Assembly (NCBI GenBank): GCA_049889095.1 | Contig: JBLJFK010000016.1 | DNA from: Ewingella sp049889095 | Lineage (GTDB): Bacteria; Pseudomonadota; Gammaproteobacteria; Enterobacterales; Enterobacteriaceae | Direction: 5' to 3' (one strand) | DNA length: 64,000 bases | Part shown: positions 54,773-63,423 of the stretch, piece after piece | How positions within the stretch are numbered: position 1 is the stretch's first letter | How the letters are laid out: each line of letters opens with the position of its first letter | Notes under the pieces: generated by a model | What the model was told of the DNA's origin: nothing | Databases searched by the model: none | Seen by the model: the letters and a program-made list of their open reading frames with translations, nothing else | Position numbers and translations under genes: made by a program

Positions 54773-56457
54773 GCGGTTTTATCCCGGGTGATCAAAAATG
54801 AAATCTCGGTGCCGGGTTCCAAACGACGGATCTGCAAACCCTGACCGTAGAGTAACGAAACGCGTTGGTGCACATTCAGCAGGCCAATCTTATTGCCAGG
54901 CATCTCGCTGGAGGCAACGCGCTCAATGGTTTCCTGATTAATGCCGTGGCCGGTATCTTTGACCGACACCTTAATATTGTCGCCACTGTGTTTGACGGCA
55001 ATCACCACCACACCTTTACCGCTACAAGGTTGAATACCGTGAACAATCGCATTTTCCACCAGTGGCTGGATCAGCAGACTGGGTATCGGTACCGAAATAT
55101 CATCATCGATATCATAAATAACCGTCAGCTTACTGCCAAAACGCGCCTGTTCAATGGCGATGTAATCCTGCACCTGATGTAACTCTTTACGCAGATCGAT
55201 AAGCTCGTCATTTAGCTCGAGGTTATAGCGTAAATAGCGCGACAGATTGATGATCAACTGGCGGGCGGTATCGGGGCGAACGCGGATCGACGATGAAATC
55301 GCATTCAGCGCGTTAAACAAAAAATGGGGGTTAATTTTACTTTGCAGTGCGCGCATTTCGGCTTTATTCGCCATTTCTCGCAGTTGCTCGGCTCGTGATA
55401 CCTCCATTTGTGTAGAAATAATCTGTGACAGTCCGATGGCCATGACCTTCAGCGAATAGGTGATGCGGTGCGCGTGGCAGTAATAGATTTTCAGTGAGCC
55501 TGTTACTACCCCTTTTTCCCACAGCGGGATGATTATGAGCGAGTGGATCTGCGGTGTGCGGTCCATCTCATCATTATTTTTGATGGTGATTTTACCCTTC
55601 TCCATCGTCAGTTTGGTGATATCGCTGAGGGTTTCATGACCAATATTGTACTTCTCGGCGCCGACGCCGACGTAGGCCAGAATATTTTTGGTGTCGGTGA
55701 TCGCCACGGCGTCAGCATCGATATCCTGACGGATAATGTTGCAAATCGTCGCCAGGGATTCAGCATTAATATTAGGGCCCTTTACATTACGAAAGTACGG
55801 CAGCGTCTTGTTAGCGATATCCAGCGCCAGCCTTGCCTGGCGGGCGGCGATCACCTCTTTTTCATCTTCCACGCTTTGCACCAGCAGCACGATGAGCCCG
55901 ATCGAACTGGCGCCCAGAATCAGTGGTGCGGCGATATTCATGACAATATCCAGACCCAGCGAAAACGGTTTTGCCATCAGCAGAATAAGTACCATGGTCA
56001 GCGCTTCACACAGCATCCCGGCGGCAATACCGACTTTCCAGTGGTGTATTTTTTTGACGTTAAGATTGATATAACCCGACAGGCAACCGGCAGTAATACT
56101 GGTGATCAAACAGGGAAGAGAGGTCGGGCCATTAATGTCGATCAGAAAACGGTGAGACCCCGAAATCACGCCGGTGATAATACCCACCCACGGTCCGAAC
56201 AGAATACCGCCGGACATAATGGCGATGGTGCGCACGTTAATCAACGAGCCTTCAACATTGATCCCTGATAACGTCCCAAAAATGGCAAACAGGGAAAAAA
56301 TCGCCGTGACCGCCGCCAGCTCCAGCGGAGTATGGTTATGGCTCTCTTTCTGTAACAACCGGCGAAACAGACGGGTGCGGGTCAGGAAGAACAGGCAGAT
56401 CAACATCAGGGCTGCACGGTCAAAGACCGCCAGCAACATCTCAAAAACGTGTGGCAC
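54769..56457 (-). CDS. ypdA: Sensor histidine kinase YpdA (PyrS)
   Basis: A 562-residue kinase: 5TM-Lyt membrane domain (about 1-200, with GGILFGPWVGIITGVISGSH), GAF domain (about 215-350), then the His_kinase region with phospho-His in SKINPHFLFNALNAISS and the ATP-binding motifs PLVENAIVHGI and DTGHGINQE. It works with ypdB downstream in the same operon. Confidence 0.95.
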   Translation of the reverse strand: MPHVFEMLLAVFDRAALMLICLFFLTRTRLFRRLLQKESHNHTPLELAAVTAIFSLFAIFGTLSGINVEGSLINVRTIAIMSGGILFGPWVGIITGVISGSHRFLIDINGPTSLPCLITSITAGCLSGYINLNVKKIHHWKVGIAAGMLCEALTMVLILLMAKPFSLGLDIVMNIAAPLILGASSIGLIVLLVQSVEDEKEVIAARQARLALDIANKTLPYFRNVKGPNINAESLATICNIIRQDIDADAVAITDTKNILAYVGVGAEKYNIGHETLSDITKLTMEKGKITIKNNDEMDRTPQIHSLIIIPLWEKGVVTGSLKIYYCHAHRITYSLKVMAIGLSQIISTQMEVSRAEQLREMANKAEMRALQSKINPHFLFNALNAISSSIRVRPDTARQLIINLSRYLRYNLELNDELIDLRKELHQVQDYIAIEQARFGSKLTVIYDIDDDISVPIPSLLIQPLVENAIVHGIQPCSGKGVVVIAVKHSGDNIKVSVKDTGHGINQETIERVASSEMPGNKIGLLNVHQRVSLLYGQGLQIRRLEPGTEISFLITRDKTA

Positions 56458-56689
56458 GTCAGGCTCTCTGGGTTGTGGTTTTACAACGCGTAATGATCAG
56501 GACGCTTCATTCGCTGTAATGAGAATAAGACCATTATTGTAGGGATTTTGAAGGGGTAAAACCATAAGTCATATGACCGTTTGCAGGTCAGCGTGGTGAA
56601 GGGCAATGGCGCTCTTCGGCGGGTGTTGAAGAAGCGTCGTTTCCTGATGAAAGGGGCTGACTCCTGCTCCGGTCAGCAAGGTTATAAAT

Positions 56690-56802
56690 ATGTTACTCAA
56701 GGACTCGACAGTTTTTTCCGTCTGCGATATGTTCATTAAGGACCGCAGCAGCGGTCAGCGTCGCTCGGACGGTCCGGGCGCTCACGTATCCTCGAGGAAT
56801 TT
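56690..56802 (+). promoter_or_regulatory. Structured leader upstream of alaC
   Basis: The stretch just before alaC contains GACCGC-AGCA-GCGGTC (56741-56756) and an overlapping alternative pairing GGACCG (56740-56745) with CGGTCC (56770-56775). A short open frame starting at 56690 runs through it and overlaps alaC in another phase. Attenuation-like control is possible but not established. The rest of 56458-56689 shows nothing identifiable. Confidence 0.35.
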
Positions 56803-58017
56803 ATGGCTGACTCCCGTTCACCGCGTCGTTTTTCACGTATCGACCGCCTTCCACCTTATGTTTTTAACATCACCGCTGAATTGAAAATGGCTGCGCGACG
56901 TCGCGGCGAAGATATTATCGATTTCAGTATGGGCAACCCGGACGGTCCGACGCCACCGCACATTGTCGAAAAGCTGGTGCAGGTCGCACAGCGCGAAGAC
57001 ACCCACGGTTACTCTACCTCGCGTGGTATTCCGCGCCTGCGCCGGGCTATTTCCCGCTGGTATGCCGACCGCTATCAGGTAGAGATTGACCCGGAAAGCG
57101 AAGCCATTGTCACCATCGGTTCCAAAGAGGGGCTGGCGCACCTGATGCTGGCTACCTTGGATCACGGTGACACCGTACTGGTGCCTAACCCAAGCTATCC
57201 GATTCATATTTATGGCGCTGTCATTGCCGGTGCGCAGGTACGCTCTGTGCCGCTGACCGAAGGTGTAGACTTCTTCGCCGAGCTGGAACGCGCGATCCGC
57301 GAAACCATTCCTCGTCCGAAAATGATGATCCTTGGTTTCCCATCCAACCCGACCGGCCAGTGTGTTGAACTCGACTTTTTTGAGCGCGTAGTGGCGCTGG
57401 CTAAACAGTATGATGTACTGGTTATTCATGATTTGGCCTACGCCGACATTGTTTACGATGGCTGGAAAGCGCCGTCAATCATGCAAGTGCCGGGTGCCAA
57501 AGACATTGCAGTAGAATTTTTCACGCTATCGAAAAGTTATAATATGGCAGGCTGGCGTATCGGCTTTATGGTCGGTAACCCTGAACTGGTTAATGCGCTG
57601 GCTCGTATCAAAAGTTACCACGATTACGGCACCTTCACGCCATTGCAGGTGGCTGCCATCGCTGCGCTGGAAGGCGATCAGCAGTGCGTAAAAGATATCG
57701 CTGAGCAGTACCGCCAACGCCGGAATGTACTGGTTCGCGGCCTGCACGAAGCGGGCTGGATGGTGGATAACCCGAAAGCGGCAATGTACGTCTGGGCGAA
57801 AATTCCGCCTGCTTACGCACATTTAGGCTCACTGGAGTTTGCCAAACGCTTGCTGGCCGACGCCAAAGTCTGTGTCTCACCTGGCATCGGTTTCGGCGAC
57901 TACGGCGACACCCACGTGCGCTTTGCCTTGATCGAAAATCAGGACCGTATCCGCCAGGCCGTGCGCGGCATTAAAGCGATGTTCCGCACCGACGGAATAC
58001 TGCCTCCTAAGGTGTGA
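56803..58017 (+). CDS. alaC: Glutamate-pyruvate aminotransferase AlaC
   Basis: A 404-residue fold type I PLP aminotransferase: GNPDGPTPPHIVEKL, VPNPSYPIHIYGAVIAGA, FPSNPTGQCVELDFFE, Asp/Tyr in VIHDLAYADIVYDG, and PLP Lys in FTLSKSYNMAGWRIGFMVG. It makes alanine from pyruvate and glutamate. GAGGAATTT lies just before the ATG. It is divergent from ypdAB. Confidence 0.95.
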   Translation: MADSRSPRRFSRIDRLPPYVFNITAELKMAARRRGEDIIDFSMGNPDGPTPPHIVEKLVQVAQREDTHGYSTSRGIPRLRRAISRWYADRYQVEIDPESEAIVTIGSKEGLAHLMLATLDHGDTVLVPNPSYPIHIYGAVIAGAQVRSVPLTEGVDFFAELERAIRETIPRPKMMILGFPSNPTGQCVELDFFERVVALAKQYDVLVIHDLAYADIVYDGWKAPSIMQVPGAKDIAVEFFTLSKSYNMAGWRIGFMVGNPELVNALARIKSYHDYGTFTPLQVAAIAALEGDQQCVKDIAEQYRQRRNVLVRGLHEAGWMVDNPKAAMYVWAKIPPAYAHLGSLEFAKRLLADAKVCVSPGIGFGDYGDTHVRFALIENQDRIRQAVRGIKAMFRTDGILPPKV

Positions 58018-58037
58018 AAGCTGAAATGTCGCCATTA

Positions 58038-58063
58038 AAAAAGCCCTCAAACGAGGGCTTTTT
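58038..58063. terminator. Terminator between convergent alaC and the CsbD-like gene
   Basis: AAAAAGCCCTC-AAAC-GAGGGCTTTTT, symmetrical and active in both directions. Confidence 0.9.
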
Positions 58064-58086
58064 GCTTAACGCATCAGAGACACTGA

Positions 58087-58335
58087 TTATCTACGGCCGA
58101 TCAACTTTGCCAGCAGGAAACCCACACCGGCAGCGATCAGCAGAGCCGGAACCGGGTTGTCAGAGGTCTGACGCTTCACGGTGTCGACGGCATCATTTAC
58201 CGCGTAAGACGCCTGGGAAAGATTTTTGCGAACGATGCCTTCAGCCTGCAAATCACGATCCTGCGTTACACGGCCAAACTCTTCCTGACCTTTACCTACC
58301 ATTTCTTCAACTTTATCTTTCGCTTTATCAAACAT
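58087..58335 (-). CDS. Small CsbD-like stress protein with C-terminal membrane anchor
   Basis: An 82-residue protein. The N-terminus MFDKAKDKVEEMVGKGQEEF is CsbD-like, while the C-terminal half ends in a hydrophobic segment PALLIAAGVGFLLAKLIGRR like the anchor of the ElaB/YqjD family. The ATG at 58335 follows AAGGAAG; the longer frame is unsupported. Stress or stationary-phase expression is inferred from the families. Confidence 0.78.
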   Translation of the reverse strand: MFDKAKDKVEEMVGKGQEEFGRVTQDRDLQAEGIVRKNLSQASYAVNDAVDTVKRQTSDNPVPALLIAAGVGFLLAKLIGRR

Positions 58336-58715
58336 AAGCACTTCCTTTTGTCTGCGAGGGGGAATGAGGTACACCCGACTCTCGTATTGAATCAATCATG
58401 TATCTGTCATGTTTCTGTTTTATTCATCCACAACTATAGACCATAGCTATCGGAAAAATGGCTGTGGTTAACATTAGGTAACAAACAGCGTCTGAGACAG
58501 TCCTGCCAACACGGCACCCATTACCCCACTGAAAAAACCTGCAATGCAGAGTCAGCCTGTTCTGTAGCCGAGCATATAATTGAAATTCTTTTTATAGCGC
58601 ATTGCGATCTTAAGCGTTTTCTTATTTAACCTGCCAGGCAGGCAAATTCAGCGCAAGACACTAGGCTTAGTGAGGTGTTCTTAGACTTCATCCATTGGAT
58701 GCAAAAGGGGGAAAA
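58336..58715. other. Intergenic region, no gene seen
   Basis: About 380 bp between divergent genes. An imperfect hairpin CCATAGC...GCTGTGG lies at about 58440-58467. Otherwise nothing identifiable. Confidence 0.5.
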
Positions 58716-59165
58716 ATGACGCACGACGCGCTGAAGAATGGTCGCATCGAGGTGATCAGGCAATTCTATGCCAAGCTTGATCAGGCGGATGCAACGTTGC
58801 TGGATCTGTTTACAGAAGACACTGAGGTATTTTTCCCAAAATTTGGCACGGCGCAGGGGAAATCCTCGCTGGGCGAACTGGGTAAACGCTTCGCGCTGGA
58901 GATCGACAAAATCCAGCATATTCAGGATAAATTCCGCTTTATTAGTGACGGTGATACGCTGGTGCTGGAGGGGCAGATGCGCGGTGTGATGCAAACCGGC
59001 GAACGCTGGCCTGCCCCGCAAACCGGCAGCCACCACTTCTGTTCAGTGTTTGAGTTCGAGGATTTGCGCATCAAAAGGCTAAGTATTTATCTCGACCCGG
59101 ATTTCAATCTTGAGGACAAAAAGCGGGTGAAAAATTACCAGCAGCCACCGAGGCCCGGGGAATGA
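58716..59165 (+). CDS. SnoaL/NTF2-like fold protein
   Basis: A 149-residue protein with the NTF2-like pattern IEVIRQFYAKLDQADATLLD, LFTEDTEVFFPKFGTAQGK and C-terminal strands HHFCSVFEFEDLRIKRLSIY, then LDPD. The ATG at 58716 follows AGGGGGAAAA. No substrate can be assigned; relatives include isomerases and polyketide cyclases. Confidence 0.75.
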   Translation: MTHDALKNGRIEVIRQFYAKLDQADATLLDLFTEDTEVFFPKFGTAQGKSSLGELGKRFALEIDKIQHIQDKFRFISDGDTLVLEGQMRGVMQTGERWPAPQTGSHHFCSVFEFEDLRIKRLSIYLDPDFNLEDKKRVKNYQQPPRPGE

Positions 59166-59392
59166 GATTGTTACAACAGTGCTAAAGTGTATAAAAGGAG
59201 GGAAATCTGCCTCAACCAGCAGATTTCCCTCGCCACCAGTTCTCCTTCGAGTAACTTTGTCGTGAAAATTGGTCATGTTTACTTCCTGAGGCCCCCTCTA
59301 AACCCGTTTTCCAAGCTGATTGCGCATCTTATATTTGGATTCATGGGTTGGGGTAAGACTAGCGGTAAAATTTCTAGTAAGGATTTTCATCG

Positions 59393-60775
59393 GTGAATCT
59401 AACTCGAAGATCGTTGATTTCAACTGTTTCAGCTGCTTTTGCCTATGTTGCTATTCCACGTGTAATTAGAGCGCAAACAGTGGGTACACCGGTCGCTTTA
59501 ACTCCAGCGCAGATGCGAGAAGATCTTCAATATCTACAGACGCAATGGGCACCTAAAGATCTGAGTTTCAACGAACAGCAACGAGAGATTTTCAAACATA
59601 ACGTGGAAGAGGCGGTAAGCAACACAGAAACATCCTCTATAGCGGATTTCGCTCTGGATATAATGCGGGCTGTAGCTATTCCTCGCAATGGGCACACGGC
59701 AGCTATGGTTGGAAATCTATTGGGCGATTTGCCTATTAGAATGTGGTGGTTTGCGGATGGTCTTTATATTCTGAGCGCTCATCCGTCACATGTTGATTTG
59801 GTTGGTGCTCTGGTTGTGAAAATCGGAACTCTTTCACCAGATGAAGCACTTGAACTGGTGTCACCTTACATTTCCGGCACAGACCAGAGAATTCGCTATC
59901 TAAGTTCAACATATCTACGTTGCCCTGCCGTGCTGCATCGTATTGGGGCTATAAAAGAAATTTCAAAAGCAACCATGGTGCTTCGCCTGCGCGATGGTAC
60001 TTCACGAATGGTAGAACTGGATGCAGCCCTCACACCGGATCCTGGGGATACTCATATTCCGGTTCTCAATGGTTGGTCCGTACTGATCCCCGACGATAGA
60101 GACATGCCCAACCGATGGCCGCATGTACTAGATAACATTAAAAATCGTTCCCCCGGCTACGCTAAACCAACAGATTTCTCGATGCGATGGCTCAGTGATG
60201 ATGAAAAAATCCTCTATATTCGAAGCAATCGTCTTTTGAGCCAGGGGTCGGATAGGCTTGATGACAAGTTAATATTCGTATTGCAAAACCAGGTCGTACC
60301 CAAACAACCTCATTCGGTCATTATCGATTTACGACTTAATAACGGTGGTAATTTCTTCAATACACTTTTATTCGCGCAGGCGTTGCCAAAATTGATACCA
60401 AATGATGGACACGTATTCGTGCTAATAAGCCGTGCCACTTTTTCAGCGGCAATAGTTACTGTTGCAATGCTAAAGGGGGCGGGTGGTAATAAAGTAACTC
60501 TTATTGGTGAGCCAATGGGTGACAATGGGCATTTTTGGGCAGAGCCAGACGAGATGACACTGCCTAATTCAAAAATCGTCGTTTTCTGCAGCACCAAGCT
60601 TGAAGACTATGAAAAAGGGTGTGATGACCTCAAAGCATGCTACTGGGCAACAACAACGTTCGGGCCAAAAAATATCTCCCTTCAGCCGGATGTTAAAATT
60701 GATGTTGCATTTGCTGATTATGCTGCTGGGAAGGATCCTGTGCTGGCAAAGGCGCAATCAATGGCATTAGAGTAA
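59393..60775 (+). CDS. Tat-exported S41-like peptidase-fold protein
   Basis: A 460-residue protein starting at GTG, with AAGGA 9 bases upstream. The N-terminus NLTRRSLISTVSAAFAYVAI has a twin-arginine signal pattern, then AIPRVIRAQ. The second half resembles S41/tail-specific peptidases (IIDLRLNNGGNFFNTLLFA, ISRATFSAAIVTVAM with a Ser near residue 351, TLIGEPMG). The catalytic Lys expected after the GE motif is not evident (GDNGHFW instead), so activity is uncertain. It is a single gene in an accessory zone; function unknown. Confidence 0.7.
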   Translation: MNLTRRSLISTVSAAFAYVAIPRVIRAQTVGTPVALTPAQMREDLQYLQTQWAPKDLSFNEQQREIFKHNVEEAVSNTETSSIADFALDIMRAVAIPRNGHTAAMVGNLLGDLPIRMWWFADGLYILSAHPSHVDLVGALVVKIGTLSPDEALELVSPYISGTDQRIRYLSSTYLRCPAVLHRIGAIKEISKATMVLRLRDGTSRMVELDAALTPDPGDTHIPVLNGWSVLIPDDRDMPNRWPHVLDNIKNRSPGYAKPTDFSMRWLSDDEKILYIRSNRLLSQGSDRLDDKLIFVLQNQVVPKQPHSVIIDLRLNNGGNFFNTLLFAQALPKLIPNDGHVFVLISRATFSAAIVTVAMLKGAGGNKVTLIGEPMGDNGHFWAEPDEMTLPNSKIVVFCSTKLEDYEKGCDDLKACYWATTTFGPKNISLQPDVKIDVAFADYAAGKDPVLAKAQSMALE

Positions 60776-60810
60776 TGATTGGAGTTTATGCACTTTCGTT
60801 CTATTGGTCC

Positions 60811-61227
60811 TCAAACTCCACAATATGCGCTGAAGCTGAACCTTTGTAGCAATCTCGGAAGAGATAAATATTCATCTTGAATACTCCTGAGGACAACTTC
60901 CATAATCATAATTCTTTGAGGAATCTTAAAAGTGAATCTTCGGGACGATATCGACCGATTTTCCCGTCTGGTGGCGTGATCATAATGAGCATCCTGTCTT
61001 TCAGGCGGTAACTTCGACCACTTATGCATGTCTGCAAGTTCTTTGAGAAGGATACTTCGTTCTGAAAGCCAGGTATCGAACGCCGCAGCGTACCATGCCT
61101 TTGTTTTAACTCTGATGACGGAATATTGTTTTTCAATCAATGAAGATATGTATGTTTCAAGATGTGGCGAGAGCGGTCCTGATATTTGTCTTACAAGTGA
61201 CATAGCATCTTTGATGGATGGTTCCAT
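60811..61227 (-). pseudogene. Tyrosine-recombinase/integrase remnant, N-terminal part
   Basis: The frame starting at 61227 opens like the SAM-like core-binding domain of tyrosine recombinases (LSPHLETYISSLIEKQYS, then AFDTWLSERSILLKELADMH). After about 61020 the family pattern moves to another frame, where GRYRPEDSLLRFLKEL resembles the next conserved element, and then ends. The catalytic domain with the R-H-R-Y residues is absent. It marks a former mobile element between the S41-like gene and the two-partner secretion genes. Confidence 0.6.
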
Positions 61228-61634
61228 AATGTTTTCCTCTGGGCCGGATAACAGCGAGTGGTTGAGTAGGTGAAAATTATGAGAATAAAGTGAAGCGTTT
61301 TAGCGTTAATCTTCCAATGAAGCAAATAACTAATGGATTTTCGTCTTAGTAAGAAGTGCATATACATTAATAATTCACATGTATTGATGTTTATCCCTCT
61401 GCCTTTCTATTGAAATCTCAACGAAACTTCCGATTTCATTATCCTCCATATGGATTTAAAAAATTAACCATATGATTTACATGTACATTTAAACAATAAG
61501 TTTATCATTTTTGGCGATGAAGATATTTCGCATCGTAAAGAAACTTAAATGCATTGTAAACTCCCCTTGCATTGGCATAATGCGTTGAATTAGGAAGTCT
61601 TACCTTTCCAGAAATATGCTAATAAGGACATTCC
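61228..61634. other. AT-rich region upstream of the TpsB gene
   Basis: About 400 bp, distinctly AT-rich in its middle (61300-61560). It probably holds the promoter of the two-partner secretion operon. No gene or repeat is seen. Confidence 0.5.
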
Positions 61635-63407
61635 GTGTTTCGGCTTTCAATGATTACCGCCTCTCAGTTTTTGATCATGTCGTTATCCCTGGTCACTGCC
61701 ACAGGTTATGCCGCCCCCGATAACGGCCCGTCACCTTTTCGGATTCAGCCAGGGACGGATCAGCCGGTGAACCGTGCTTTCAGCAATCCCGCGGAAAATA
61801 TTTCCGATGGCTCTCAGCAATTTATTCATCAGCAGGAGCAGCAGCGGGCGCTTGAGCAGCAGCTCATACCTCAAAAGCCGGATGTCCGGCTTTCCCCCCC
61901 TTCAAGCGGTTTCGGCCGCATCGTTTTCCCCATCGAGACACCGTGTTTTACTATTTCACAGGTCACTCTGACAGGGACTGATGCGTTGCCGCACTGGCTG
62001 CCATTACAACGCATTGCGAATCAGGCTGCGGGGAAATGTCTGGGCGGGAAAGGCATTAGCTTGCTGATGAGTACATTGCAAAACCGTTTGATTGATCATG
62101 GCTACATCACCACCCGCGTGCTGGCACCGGCGCAGGATCTCAAAACCGGTCAACTGCAACTGGTCGTCGTGCCTGGCAATGTTCGTCACGTAAAACTCAC
62201 GCCTGACAGTGACCATTACGTCACGCTCTACACGGCATTTCCTCCACACGCTGGGAATGTTCTGGATCTCCGCGATATCGAACAGGGTCTGGAAAATTTG
62301 CAACGCTTACCGACTGTGCAGGCTGATATGGCAATTTTGCCCGGTGAAGCGCCAGGTGAAAGTGATATTGCCCTGCATTGGCAGCAGAGAAAAATGTGGC
62401 GTGTGGCGACATCGCTGGATGACTCCGGCACCCGCAGCACGGGCCGTTATCAGGGCGGCCTGACGTTATCACTGGATAATCCTTTCTCCCTCAGCGATCT
62501 TTTTTACCTCTCGGGAAGCCGCAGTCTGCAAAACAACGACGGGAAGGGATCAGATAACGTCACCGGACATTATTCCGTCCCCTTTGGCTACTGGATGTTT
62601 GGGCTGACCGCCAACAGCTACGATTACAATCAAACTATCGCCGGGCTGAACAGCGATTACCGCTACAGCGGGAAAAGCAGCAATCTTGATTTTCAAATCA
62701 GCCGCGTATTGCACCGTAACGGCAGCCAGAAAACCACACTGACCTATGACGTGTTGGCCCGTGAGTCGAAAAACTATATTGATGACACCGAGGTTGAAGT
62801 GCAGCGCCGTCGCACCTCGGCCTGGCGCATTGGTTTACAGCACCGTCACTATATTTCACAAGCCACACTGGATGCTGGCGTCAGTTATCAGCGCGGTACT
62901 CGCTGGTTTGGTGCGATGCCAGCCCCTGAAGAGAACTTTGGTGACGCCACCGCGCTGAGCAAAATCGTACAATTTTATGCCCAACTTGACGTGCCTTTTG
63001 CGCTGGCCAGTCAAAAATTCCACTACAACGTGCAGTACCAGCGTCAGTTCAGCAATACGCCGCTGACCCCGCAGGATCAGTTTGCCATTGGTAACCGCTG
63101 GACGGTGCGCGGTTTTGACGGTGAACGTACCCTCAATGCTGACCGTGGCTGGTTCGTACGCAATGATATTGCCTGGGCTACGCCATTGCCTGCGCAGGAA
63201 CTCTATCTCGGGGTGGATTACGGCGAAGTGGGAGGAAATGGCACGCAATATCTGGTAGGTACCCATCTGGCCGGCGGTGCGATAGGCCTGCGCGGCCGGG
63301 CATTCAATATCGGCTATGACCTGTTCGCCTCAACGCCATTCTCCAAACCCGATGGCTTCAGTACTGACCCGGTATCGCTGGGCTTTAACCTCAACTGGCA
63401 GTATTGA
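61635..63407 (+). CDS. Two-partner secretion outer-membrane transporter TpsB (ShlB/FhaC/CdiB family)
   Basis: A 590-residue Omp85-superfamily protein starting at GTG with AAGGA 6 bases upstream. It shows a signal peptide (MITASQFLIMSLSLVTATGY, then AA), a Q-rich region, two POTRA domains (FTISQVTLTG, GYITTRVLAPAQDLKTGQL, LQRLPTVQADMAILPG) and a barrel with the L6 motif region FAIGNRWTVRGFDGE, ending in an aromatic residue pattern FNLNWQY. It exports the TpsA protein encoded 16 bp downstream. Confidence 0.94.
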   Translation: MFRLSMITASQFLIMSLSLVTATGYAAPDNGPSPFRIQPGTDQPVNRAFSNPAENISDGSQQFIHQQEQQRALEQQLIPQKPDVRLSPPSSGFGRIVFPIETPCFTISQVTLTGTDALPHWLPLQRIANQAAGKCLGGKGISLLMSTLQNRLIDHGYITTRVLAPAQDLKTGQLQLVVVPGNVRHVKLTPDSDHYVTLYTAFPPHAGNVLDLRDIEQGLENLQRLPTVQADMAILPGEAPGESDIALHWQQRKMWRVATSLDDSGTRSTGRYQGGLTLSLDNPFSLSDLFYLSGSRSLQNNDGKGSDNVTGHYSVPFGYWMFGLTANSYDYNQTIAGLNSDYRYSGKSSNLDFQISRVLHRNGSQKTTLTYDVLARESKNYIDDTEVEVQRRRTSAWRIGLQHRHYISQATLDAGVSYQRGTRWFGAMPAPEENFGDATALSKIVQFYAQLDVPFALASQKFHYNVQYQRQFSNTPLTPQDQFAIGNRWTVRGFDGERTLNADRGWFVRNDIAWATPLPAQELYLGVDYGEVGGNGTQYLVGTHLAGGAIGLRGRAFNIGYDLFASTPFSKPDGFSTDPVSLGFNLNWQY

Positions 63408-63423
63408 GTAAGGAAACTCATCG

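Noticed and set aside
58014..58337. 107-codon plus-strand frame after alaC
   Set aside because: It runs through a terminator and lies antisense to the CsbD-like gene, which has a proper start and family motifs.
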